A stretch of DNA of 64,000 bases from Prorocentrum cordatum (lineage: Eukaryota > Sar > Dinophyceae > Prorocentrales > Prorocentraceae). The notes under the pieces are model-generated. The model was not told where the DNA came from and ran no database searches. It saw nothing but the letters and a program-made list of their open reading frames with translations. Shown here one piece after another: positions 29,597 through 39,415 of this stretch (positions within the stretch are counted from its first letter, which is position 1; each line of letters starts with the position of its first letter). The DNA lies in assembly GCA_963575745.1 (NCBI GenBank), contig CAUYUJ010020541.1:1-64000 (forward strand), given 5' to 3'. Position numbers and translations under genes: made by a program.

Positions 29597-29935
29597 GTTG
29601 ACCGATCCAGCCCGGGCGGACAATGTGAGAACTTTGGGTCGGTTGGGCGAACATTATGGAAGATTTGAACTCATTACAAAAGCCTATATTTTTCGCACCT
29701 GTAGTGGGTTATGCCGCGTCCGCCAGTGAAATTCTCAGGTCTGTAGCTGCAGTATTACTATCAAAACACTTGAAGCAACCGACTTTTAGTGAAAACTGAA
29801 AAACGTAATTTTTTCAAGTTTTTCAGCTCACGCGTAAGAAAGCTTCCCCCATTTATTCCGAGCACCGCCGTGCAGAGAAGAGCTCTACGAGGCTCCCGGC
29901 GGTAACCTGGTTGACTGTTTACCGCCGGCCCCCAG
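29597..29935 (+). mobile_element. HpC element, inverted, 5' part missing
   Basis: Inverted HpC body from TTGACCGATCC to GAGCTCTACGAGGCTCCCGG and hairpin GGCGGTAA...TTTACCGCCGG, ending CCCCAG. Confidence 0.65.
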
Positions 29936-30364
29936 TTCGAACGCGCTGGAGAGCTAGTTGGCAAGAAAAATCTCGACGGACCTTTTGCTGACTTTTGCTC
30001 GGTTGAAAATTTTGTTCTCGAAATTCAACAATTCGCTAGAGCTCTAGTATTCTTTCCCGTGATATTCGATCATATTCCCGCTCGCCGTCTTAATATCAGC
30101 TCGATCGGGTACCTACTGCTGCCAAAAAGCGTTCGGGCGGGATCGGCCGTTTCGAGTCATCTTGACACGCGTTGACGGTTTTCTGGACTTAACTCGAGGT
30201 TTAGGACAGCTACAGAGCTGATACTTACAGAAACCAATCGAGAATGATTATGCGCGTTCGTCTGTTGCATCCAGAGGTCTCAACTCGGTCTGCTACTCGA
30301 GCTAGGTTCGCGAAACTATTCGTATTCTTGCAGTCATCTTGATAGGTGCTGTCGGTTGTCTGCA
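29936..30364 (+). mobile_element. HpB tail, core and satellite, inverted
   Basis: TTCGAACGCGCTGGAGAGC to the HpB core and one satellite unit. From 30097 this is the second copy of the duplicated segment. Confidence 0.6.
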
Positions 30365-30661
30365 CTGGCGCCGGCGGTGAACCGTCAACCTGGTCACCGC
30401 CGGGAACCTCGTAGAGCTCCTTGCACCAGTAAGAGTGCTCAGAATCGAATGAGAATAATAAATGAAGATTTCCTTAAAATCTCAATTTTAGATTTTTTTA
30501 GATGTTCATATTAGCTCGGTTCCCGGAAGTCAACTCATAAGCAAATGCATCAGCAGAGCTGAGATGTTCTCAGAGTGAAGCTTAAATGCAAATGCTCAGC
30601 GTAAAAATCTGCTTTCTCAAAATAAATGGTCAATATCTCTCAAATCTTAGCAAAGCCGACC
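30097..30661. repeat. Segmental duplication, copy 2 (565 bp)
   Basis: Direct repeat of 27335-27898 at an offset of 2762 bp. It includes the same HpA insertion point in the satellite, so the copies share one insertion event. Confidence 0.9.
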
Positions 30662-30761
30662 AAAAGTTATCACTTTGTCCGCCCGGGCCGGGTGGTCCAA
30701 CTAGCTCCACCCCGCGCCGGAATTCCTCTAGCTCATCGATGCCGAAGAGCTCTACGAGGTA
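30365..30761 (-). mobile_element. Complete HpA element (397 bp), clean insertion in satellite
   Basis: Head CTGGCGCCGGCGGTGA...TCACCGCCGG, tail GAGCTCTACGAGGTA. Left flank GTCGGTTGTCTGCA and right flank CTTAACACGGGCTGTAG rebuild the satellite (GTCGGTTTTCTGTA^CTTAACTCGGGC) with no added base. This gives the clearest view of the element's ends. Confidence 0.85.
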
Positions 30762-30889
30762 CTTAACACGGGCTGTAGAAGAGCTACAGAGCTGGTACGC
30801 ACAGAAACCGATTCAGAATCATCATGCGCGTTCGTCTGTTGCCTCTAGGGGTCTGAACTCGGTCTGCTACTCGGGCCAGGTCCGCGAAA
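30762..30889 (+). repeat. Inverted satellite unit
   Basis: CTTAACACGGGCTGTAGAAGAGCTACAGAGC to GTCCGCGAAA, one satellite unit between two short elements. Confidence 0.65.
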
Positions 30890-31285
30890 CTGGGAACCGG
30901 CGGTAAACCGACAACCAGGTTACCGCCGGGGCCCTCGTAGAGCTCTTTTCTCGCACGGCGCTCCTCGGCACACATGAAGAAAGCTTCTGGAGCGAGAAAC
31001 GAAAAACTCGAAAAAACACGTTTTTCTGTGTTTATCCAACGTCGGTCCCGCCAAATGTTTTGATAGTAATACTGCACCTACGGACCTGAGAATTTGACTG
31101 GCAGACGCGGCATAACCCACTACAGGTGCGAAAAATCTGGTTTAAATGAATTTGAAATATTTTTCAAATCTTCGCAAAACCGACCCAAAGTTACCACATC
31201 TTCTTTTCTGGCCGGGTCGACCAACTAGCTCCACCCCGCGCCGGAATTCCTCTTGCTCATCGATAACGAAGAGCTCCACGAGGTA
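30890..31285 (-). mobile_element. Complete HpD element (396 bp), clean insertion in satellite
   Basis: Head CTGGGAACCGGCGGTAA...TTACCGCCGG, GCCCTCGTAGAGCTC, tail GAGCTCCACGAGGTA. Flanks GTCCGCGAAA and CTATTCGCATTCTTCG rebuild the satellite GCGAAA^CTATTCGTATTC without duplication. Confidence 0.8.
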
Positions 31286-31694
31286 CTATTCGCATTCTTC
31301 GAGTCATCCTGACAGGTGCTGTCGGTTTTCTGTACGTAACCCGGGTGGTAGGAGAGCTACAGAGCTTGTACGCACACGAATCGATCCAGAATCATCAGGC
31401 GCGTTCGTCTGAAGCATCTAGAGGTCTGAACTCGGTCTGCTACTCGAGCTGGGTCCGCGAAACTATTCGTATTCTTCAAATCATCTTGACAGGTGCTGTC
31501 GGTTTTTCCGTACTTAACTCAAGCTGTAGCATAGCTACAGAGCTGGTACGCACACGTAATCGATTCAGACTCATCAGGCGCGTTCGTCTGAAGCATCCAG
31601 AGGTCTGATATCGGTCTGCTACTCGAGCTAGGCGTGCGAAACCATTTGTATTCTTCGAGTCATCTTGACAGGTGCTGTCGGTTCTCTGTACCTA
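31286..31694 (+). repeat. Inverted satellite array (two to three units)
   Basis: Units with GGTCTGAACTCGGTCTGC, TGACAGGTGCTGTCGG and GTAGGAGAGCTACAG/GTAGCATAGCTACAG. The array ends CTGTACCTAA before an HpD head. Confidence 0.7.
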
Positions 31695-31726
31695 ATGGGA
31701 ACCGGCGGTAAACCGTCAACCAGGTT
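31695..31726 (-). mobile_element. HpD head, left half, target of nLTR-2
   Basis: GGGAACCGGCGGTAAACCG then TCAACCAGGTT (31716-31726). The right half TCAACAAGGTT-ACCGCCGGGG lies at 37490-37510, so nLTR-2 is flanked by an 11-bp target-site duplication with one mismatch. Confidence 0.8.
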
Positions 31727-31926
31727 TTTGCGGACTTTGCGGTCGACTGTGCAGGCTTCCCAGCCTAGTCGGAGCAAGAGGCGGGCGTATCGGGAGCAGG
31801 CGGAAGCCTCACCGATCCAAACGATCAGGACGAAAGCCAGCTCTTATTAGGAGGATGAGAGGTCAAGCACACACACACGACACACACACACACACAGGCA
31901 AGGCGTGAGTGAGCACAATCACTTAT

Positions 31927-34900
31927 TCACATCCTATCCTGTCCGAAATACGCATGTACAACCCGCGGCAAGATCAGAATCGTATGCTCAACGGCCGAGA
32001 TCTCGGCATCTGTCACTGGTGAAGTCGGATCAATCGAGAACGCCGCACTATACACCTCCGTCCAGATAATCTCATGGCTGAGTGGCTGCCTTGAGAGCCT
32101 CGATATCCGTCCAACATCTATCCAGCACCCAACTCCCACGCCGTCGCAAGAAACGCCACCATCGAATCCAGCTCTGACGGCACAAACGCGAAACACCTGA
32201 TCTAAGTGAGGGGCGTAAAGCCCAATCCTGTCCCGAATCACTGGTGGCCCGACACGGGCCGCATGAGTGAGCACATCTGCACGCGCGTTCCATTCCCCCG
32301 TATGTGTGGTCGACAATTTCCCTCCCATGAGAAGCAGGCCTAATTCCGAACCTCTGACACATGTTGTCCAATTGATTCATCATTCTGTTAATCCTATCTT
32401 GATAAGTACGATTAAGCACCCTCCAGACACCCTGAAGCCAAGGCACCACCAGAAGACTGTCCCCAGAGATGTACACAGGGATCCCAAATGACTCGAGGTC
32501 GTACACAACCTCCTGCATATTTTGTAACGCAATACGTTTGGCCAGCTTGTCGTTGAAAGCTGGAGTGCCCTCTTGAGCCCCATAAGTGCGTAGGTCGTTT
32601 TGTGTGATTGCATGTACCTCCTGCAGGGCCCCACCTGTTGTACCCTACCCTTTTCTCTTCTGGAAATAACTCAGCATCGTCCGTGTACACATGTGCTCGC
32701 AGAACTGAACATACGCAGCATCTGTCGGCACAAAGGACTCCCACCATTTGAGTCCGTAGAATTCACAGAAAGAAAATAGCCAGTATCTCTGGCCAATAGC
32801 TCTACCTGAGCTGACATGCCTCCTTTTGAGCTGTGAGGCCTCCTGGACGCGAAAAATACACCGCAGGCACTCAGAAGCACCCGTCCTGAGCCTGTCCCAC
32901 AGTGGGCCGCACGCAACCGTAGTCATGTGGTGATCTCTCCATGTGCGCTGCGTCGAAGATATTTCCTCATGAGAATCAGCACGCAATATAGAAATTAAAT
33001 TTGCAGCATCCTTAGCGGGGTTCCACGCCATACGGAGAAATCGCTGCACCAAACTCGCAAATCCGTAAGATCGAAATTGCTCTCCGGCTTCATGGTACCG
33101 TCGCCGGCTCCAGTCCGCCATCGTCTCCTCCTCTCTCCTCGGCCGTCGAAACATACGGCACAAACACCAGCCCTCGAAGGCATTGAGCATATGTAATGAG
33201 GAAGTATCAGCAGTACATGTCTCTAGACAATACAACGTCAGAATCTGCACCTTATCCTGATAACGACAAAAATTATCACGAACAGCAACCGCTCTGTTAC
33301 GAAAGAAACCCGACTGTCCGATGAAACAAGCACGAGCCTCTTTGATGCGATATTCTACACCAGGATGCGCAGGCACTAGGTAGGTGGAGAAAACCTCGTG
33401 ACCCAATACTTTCATTCTGCACACACGTCGAAGCCTAAAGCCCTGATATCCAGAGCACGCAGGTATACACAAATCCTCACTGGCAAGTATATGTCCGTCT
33501 CCGTCCACTCTCGCATTCTCCCCACATGTCATGTACAACAGGCTGCAATCCTTCCATCTCATCCCCCAGTCGTGTAATGGTAGGGTTAGATCGTGAATCA
33601 TCTGAGCCAGCACGGTTGAGGAGGCAGACACAAGGTAGCAATTGTCCGCCCACACGAAGTGGTTCACGACTGGCCGTCGCTCATACTCTCCACAGACGCC
33701 CTCCAGCACATACCCCACTCCTCGACTGTCCCAGTCCCGAAATATAGGTCCCCACATGGCACATATGATAAGGTTAAAGAGAAGAGGCCCCTCGGGGCCG
33801 CCCGTCCGTATACAGACGCCCCAATTGATGTTGTGAATGGCCATACCCTCGACAACTAACGACCCCGTAGTGCAAACCAGCGGTGCAAGCAAGGCATACT
33901 GGAGATAGGCAGGAATATTGGCATGGCACATAGCCCTCTTGGCGTTTTGAAGGCTGCAATGGTCGAACGCTTGTTTGATATCGGCGTTAGCGATATGGAC
34001 CGTCCGATCCGTTCCCCAGATGTCCCCATGTTGAGCAAGAGCCTTGAGTGCCCCCACACTTTCCATAGTCTTACGTCCCTCCTGGAAGCCGTAGATGCCC
34101 AGAGGTCCCATGAGCCCAGCCCGAGAGACAAATTGTTCGACCAAGATCACCACACAAGCAGAGTACCAACGGCTGAGGCTGTTTTGCAGACAGAGGTACC
34201 GTGCATCTGTCAATGATGTCAAGCTCGGCAGCTTGGGCATGAAGGCAATCAAAATCTGCCTCCAGTCCTGCGGATACTGCCGTGTCAAACGAAATACCTC
34301 ATCAAACATCCGAGCTACGCTGCGCAACGTCGCCCACGGCAATGCCTCGAGTAGTTCACAAGGCAGCCTGTCGGGACCTGTGGCGCGCATGGACTTGAGA
34401 CGTGTCCGTGCCTGGCATGCCACCGCCATTGTCAGTCCCTCGGTGCAGTACCCATCACATACGTTCCGTCGTGCATCCTCCCTCAACTCCTCCAACATCT
34501 CCATATCCCGTCCTCTGACCTCCTCCGAAGTATATCTCTCTCTGGTGTACGCTCTGATCTCCTCCACCCACTCCTCCCTGTCCTCAGATATCCGTCCCTG
34601 CACAATGAAGTGCTTGATACCGTGACGTACTTTGCGCCTGGAAGCAGGCGAGGACCACGCGGCCAACGCCGCACGATACTCCCTCCGAAGTCCGTTGGCA
34701 CGTCTGCGAAAGCTGGGTACGTCCACCGACGCAGGCAAAGGCTTCCGTCGCAGAATCTCCTGGCAGGCCGTAAGCCCCGCAGGCCTAACTGGCGGTAATC
34801 CCCGTCCCATGGTGGCAGTCGTGAATTTGATTTCCTCCTGCTCTGTACAAGCCCGAATAGTGGTCGACACAAGGTCCCCAGGAGAACAAGTAGTGTTGGC

Positions 34901-35899
34901 ATCTCCTAAGACCCGATCGATTTCCTTTCGTGCCATATTGAGGCCCCCCCAATTCACCGTCTTATAACCCACCAAACTCTTTTCACGAGCTGCCGTCGGG
35001 ATATTACGTTTGACCAGCTCCGCGCCTGGATCACTAAGAGTCCCCTGAAGCAGGCCATGGTCGCTAAGACGACTACGATTTATCTTTCCCCCATTACTCG
35101 TGATCGTTTCAACCGCCATCTTATCGGCCACCCACGCCCTGGGAACAAAAATGTAATCAAGAACCTTCTTACACGCCCCCCACCGAGATATTCCGTAACT
35201 CTCCCATGTATGTAGTCGTCGTGGCAGGAACGAATTGGCAGCCTTCATCCCCAGGCGTCCTAAAAAGCAGAGAACACGCTCGCGCAGCTGTTGTCGTGCG
35301 TCCCTCCTCTCCCGTTGTGCACCTCCCTCCTCACAGGTCCTCCTCTCCTCCTTGGTAGCACTTCCCACCGCCTCATAGACTGTCCCAGTGCGTGAGCACT
35401 GCAGCTGAATTGATGGAGGTAGCTCGACGTTGGCATCGAGCAGCACAGAAACAGTCGCCCCTTTCCAGCGGCTGCGCAGAGCGAGAATAACTGACTCGAG
35501 CGTGTCCAAAAACCCGCACTGCACTTCTACGGCGTTCTCGACGCCGGGGTCGGGAAGATACGCAGAGGCAACTATCACAGGGGCACTACCGCTACCAAAG
35601 ACCACCACACAGAACCGTTCATACTGACATACTGATTCACGCACACATGTACTCCTCTCTTTGTTAAATAGTAACCCACACTTACCGTCACAACTCACAC
35701 GATATGATAGGCCACACCGTCTGATATATGCATCGAATTTGCCTCCGAAAAGATTCTGGCATTCCTGAACACCCCAGATGCTATCTCGCATTGAGAGGCT
35801 CCTCAGGATCTCATTCCCCTTAAAATTGGCCGACCCCGCCCGATTGAGGTTCCAGCTGCCCAGTCGGATCCCCTTGAACGGTGTACGGCGTCGTCGTCG
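31927..35899 (-). pseudogene. ORF2 of nLTR-2: endonuclease, RT and permuted RNase H, broken
   Basis: Same domain order as ORF2 of nLTR-1. The frame starts right after the ORF1 stop; the endonuclease has GSWNLN, VQECQ, SAYLPD, LLDANVEL, HTWES, LDYIFV and an intact SDH. The RT has ADIKQAFDHC, CIRTGGPEGPLLFN and FVWADNCYL. The first ATG after the ORF1 stop (35791) lies beyond SWNLN, so ATG initiation would lose the first catalytic motif. An in-frame TAG (32645-32647) follows YFQKRKG. A one-base length change in a C5 run (32295-32299) shifts frame next to the RNase H His. Beyond it come EWNARAD, FDGGVSC and TDAEISAVE, the same permuted order. Not functional as it stands. Confidence 0.85.
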
Positions 35900-35902
35900 T
35901 CA
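35900..35902 (-). promoter_or_regulatory. In-frame TGA between ORF1 and ORF2 of nLTR-2
   Basis: ORF1 ends DRRM-TGA and the frame goes on CGA CGA CGA CGC into FKGIRLGSWNLN. TGA-C context and frame are conserved with nLTR-1. No ATG lies between this stop and the first endonuclease motif. Confidence 0.6.
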
Positions 35903-37309
35903 CATCCTCCTGTCGGCTTCCGTCTCGATATCAGCCTTCGTCTTGGTAAACGCAGGTATGCGTTGATGCAATCTGTCGACACTCTCACTCGATACCTCCC
36001 ATGTCGCCCGTGTCGTGGTAAACTCGGCCAGAAGCATAGGCCTCGGAGCAGCAGTCGTGGGCACCGTCCATATAGTAGATTTGGGCGGTCCCATTTCACC
36101 TCGCACAGCGATGGCCTCTATACCAATATGTGTACACATGCTCCGAATAGTGCCGCAGAATCGCCCCACTGCCTTAACGTGGTCCCTTTTCCACTCAGGG
36201 CACTCGACACTGACTTTGATCGACTCAGGATTGGTTTTCTGCTCCATATTCTCGATGAGGCACTGTGGTGCTGCAGTCTGGATTCCTGGAGGAGGCGCGG
36301 GACGTTTGGCAGGGGGTACCGTCACAAGGTCGATGCACCGTTTAGCCCTCCATACAACATCCCTGTCAGCCCCTGGCTTGAATTCTATGTTGGCAGATCC
36401 GAACATGTAACGACCAGCATTGATGCGCTCGGTACCGTCAACACACACGTGGACACGATCATCCTCCGAAAGACAGTGATGTGTAATATTATCGATGAGC
36501 ACCTTCACATCCCCCCACATGAGCATCTCCTGAGACCTCCGATCCCTGTCATTCCAGTTGGTGACCCATCCCTTGAGTTCGACATATGTGGGAGAGAAGT
36601 AGGTGGTCCCAGGAGCCTGGTATCTGCCCGTCCTGGTATTATCAGGCCTCGTCGAAGCGTCACTGGCAACAGAACCCGCTCGAACCTGTCCCTGGAGCCC
36701 CTGGACAATCGTCTAAAGTTGGTTTTGTTTAGTCTCCAGGCTAGAAATCGCAACACCCTGCTTCTGGACCAGGGCCTGAACGTTGTCGATTTTGGTTCCC
36801 TGAACTCCAATGGCATCCTGGATCCTTTCAGTGTTATCATCCATTTTGTGCATCATCTGCAAAAGTAAACTCTGCATATCATCCTTCCCCTCCAAGGCGG
36901 CCTTCCTCTCAGCAAGCACCTCCTCACGATTACGCTTCACAGGGGGAGCACCACCATCCACCGTCACGTTGTCAGCATACTCTGGCATTGTGTCAATACA
37001 CTGAGGACCGTATCCCCACGAGTGCAACCACTGTCGGGTCACCGTCCGTTCACAGAGAGGTACAGCAGATTCACTATCTGGCGTGGAGTCGGCAGTATGC
37101 AATCTTCCGTCCAATGGATAGTCACCTGGGGTCTTCTCAATATCCTGAAGCTGTCTTTTACGAGACGCCCTTTCGATAGCAGTATCTGGCTTCTGACCGT
37201 AATCCTGTGAGTACTGCAGATATATGGTACTGTCGGTGAAATATCCTCCAGCTGAAATCTTCTCGCAAGAACCGACAAGTCGTATCCGTCCGTCTCCACA
37301 CACGAACAA
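35900..37309 (-). pseudogene. ORF1 of nLTR-2, broken by one TAG
   Basis: 469 codons in one frame with an in-frame TAG at 36713-36715. The N-terminal part is acidic with a basic VKRNREEV patch; MMHKMDDNTERIQDAI to SLETKQNQ looks like a short coiled coil. After the stop the frame continues into a domain matching nLTR-1 ORF1 (YVELKGWVTNW; WKRDHVKAVGRFCGTIRSM). Start and exact N-terminus are uncertain. Confidence 0.75.
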
Positions 37310-37440
37310 TAAAAGACAACAAGCACAGCAAACAAAGCAGGCGGCCTAGCTGACCTCGAAGATGCCGTACTCGCCGATGGCAGCGATGGCTGCCGCACCG
37401 TCTCCCCGCGACGCCGACACCCCCTAAGCTCCTGTGGGAT

Positions 37441-37489
37441 CCAGGAACCCTTGAGCCGGGAACCCTTGAGCCGGGAACCCTTGAGCCTT
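37441..37489 (-). repeat. 5'-terminal tandem repeats of nLTR-2
   Basis: Three copies of a 15-base unit around GGCTCAAGGGTTCCC at the 5' end of the element, comparable in place and core (GGCTCAAG) to the doublet in nLTR-1. Confidence 0.75.
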
Positions 37490-37590
37490 TCAACAAGGTT
37501 ACCGCCGGGGCCCTCGTAATCTTTTCTCGCACGGCGCTCCTCGGTACACATGAAGGAAGCGTCTGGAACAAGACCCGAAAAACCTAACTC
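37490..37590 (-). mobile_element. HpD right half after nLTR-2
   Basis: TCAACAAGGTTACCGCCGGGGCCCTCGTAATCTTTTCTCGC is the rest of the HpD hairpin and early body, cut short at about 37580 where inverted satellite begins. Confidence 0.65.
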
Positions 37591-38236
37591 GAGCCTGTAG
37601 CATAGCTACAGAGCTTGTAGGCACACGTAATCGATTCAGATTCATCAGGCGCGTTCGGCCGAAGCATCTAGAGCTCTGAACTCAGTCTGCTACTCGAGTT
37701 AGATCCGCAAAATTATTCGTATTCAACCTTTTTGGGGGAAATGATGGTACAAATCTTCACTGAAGTCGATCTGCAGATGAGCTTGAGAGCTCTCCCGCAC
37801 ATACATCAGAAGAACATCATGAGGCGTGCTAGTCTGAAGTATCTAGACGCTTGGCTTTGGTCTGTTATGAGCGCAGACGCCAAACAACTAGTCATACCCT
37901 TTTTTTTCTGGTGATGGAATACGGTTTCTGGACTGAACTCGAGGTGCAGATGATCTTTAGAGCTGTTAGGTATTCCAATGGGAAGAGAATCATCATGCGC
38001 GCTATCCGAAAGTATCTAGACACCCGCGCTCAGTCTGCTATAAGCGCTTGGGCTGAACACCGATTCCTCTGCTACTTTCTTGGAAATGGTACTAGACGCC
38101 TGAGATCAGTCTGCTATCAGCGCTCGGGCTGAAAACTAATCGTTCTCCGCTAATCTTTTGGACATAATATATGGCAAGGAAGCTCTACGAGTCTCCCGGC
38201 GGTAAGAAAGGTTGACGGTTTACCGCCGGCGCCCAG
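37581..38236 (+). mobile_element. HpB with satellite units, inverted
   Basis: Inverted satellite units (CTGTAGCATAGCTACAG), the HpB start region reversed (TTTGGACATAATATATGGC), AAGCTCTACGAGTCTCCCGG and the hairpin CGGCGGTAA/TTTACCGCCG, ending GCGCCCAG at 38236. Confidence 0.6.
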
Positions 38237-38290
38237 TTGGCCAGAAAAATATCGACAGACCTTTTTCTGACTTTTGCTCGGTTGAAAGTA
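38237..38290 (+). mobile_element. HpB core scrap, inverted
   Basis: TTGGCCAGAAAAATATCGACAG and CTTTTGCTCGGTTGAAAGTA are inverted HpB core, cut by the plus-side HpB head at 38291. Confidence 0.5.
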
Positions 38291-39332
38291 CTGGGCGCCG
38301 GCGGTAAACCGTCAACCTTTCTTACCGCCCGGGGACTCGTAGAGCTTCCTGACCATATATAATGTCAAAAAATTGTAGAGAACAAATAGTTTTTCAGCCC
38401 GAGCGATTTCAGACCTCTCGATGCAACAGCCAAACGCCCCTGATACTCTGGATCGTTTTCTGCGCGCACCAGCTCGTAGCTCTCCTACAGCCCGAGTTCA
38501 ATACAGAAAAGGGACAACATCTGCCAAGGTGACTTGAAGAATACGAATAGTTTTACGGACCTAGCTCGAGTAGCAAACCCAGTTCAGACCGCTGGATGCA
38601 ACAGACGAACGCGCACGATAATTTCGAATCAGTTACTGTGCGCATCAGCTCTGTAGCTCTCCTACAGCCCGAGTTACGTGCGAAAATCGACAGCACCTCT
38701 CAAGATGACTCGAACAATACGAATAGTTTCGCGAACCAAGCTCGAAAGCAGACTGAGTTCAGACTTCTGAATGCGACAGGCGGACGCGCCTGATGTCTCC
38801 GAATCGATTCCTGTGATTATCAGCCCTGTAGCCCCCCTACAGCCCGAGTTAAGTGCAGAAAACCGACAGAATCTCTCAAGATGACTCGAACAATACGAAT
38901 AGTTTCGCGGAGCTAGCTCGGGCAGCAGACCGAGTTCAGAGCTCTAAATTGAACAGACAAACGCGCCTCATTATTCTAAATCGGTATCTGTAAGTATCAG
39001 CTCTGTAGCTGTCCTATAGCTCGAGTTAAATACAAAAAAACCGACAACGCCTGTCGAGATGACTCGAAGAGGCCGATCCCGCCTGTGTGCTTTTTGGCAG
39101 TAAAAGGTACCCGATCGAGCTGAGATCAAGACGGCGAGCGGGAATACGATCGAATATCACGGGAAAAGATACTAGAGCTCTAACGAATGGTTGAATTTCG
39201 AGAACAAAATTTTCAACCGACCAAAAGTCACCAAAAGGTCCGTCGAGATTTTTCTTGCCAACTATCTCTCCACCGCCCCGGAATTACTCTTAAGCTTCCA
39301 GCAACTAGCTAAGGGAAGCTCTACGAGTTACC
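38291..39332 (-). mobile_element. HpB element with satellite array, complete tail
   Basis: Head CTGGGCGCCGGCGGTAA...TTACCGCCCG, about four satellite units, HpB core and tail GGGAAGCTCTACGAGTTA. Although flanked by other modules, it has both ends. Confidence 0.65.
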
Positions 39333-39415
39333 TCGTAGAGCTCTTCGGCATCGATGAGCTAGAGGAATTCCGGCGCGGGGTGGAGCTAGTTGGCCCACCC
39401 GGCCCAGACGGACAA
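39333..39415 (+). mobile_element. HpA/HpC 5' end scrap, inverted
   Basis: CCTCGTAGAGCTCTTCGGCATCGATGAGC to GGCCCAGACGGACAA is an inverted tail about 80 bp long with no hairpin end. Confidence 0.55.

Larger units (their letters stand above)
31727..37489 (-). mobile_element. nLTR-2: full-length non-LTR retrotransposon, inactive
   Basis: A 5.76-kb minus-strand element bounded by an 11-bp duplication of the HpD hairpin loop. The 5' end has three GGCTCAAGGGTTCCC-type repeats. ORF1, TGA and ORF2 are in one frame, as in nLTR-1. The 3' end has hairpin AGGCT(GGGA)AGCCT, then GCAAAGTCCGCAAAAA. Coding sequence is broken three times: TAG in ORF1, TAG in ORF2 and a frameshift in ORF2. Confidence 0.85.

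Noticed and set aside
30364-30763. TIR DNA transposon with ACT target duplication
   Set aside because: In every clean case CT can be assigned to the element start (CTGG) and to the host alike. Sites such as 40574 (AAAA^TTTT) and 8161 (AA^ATATC) lack ACT after the element, so ACT is not a duplication.
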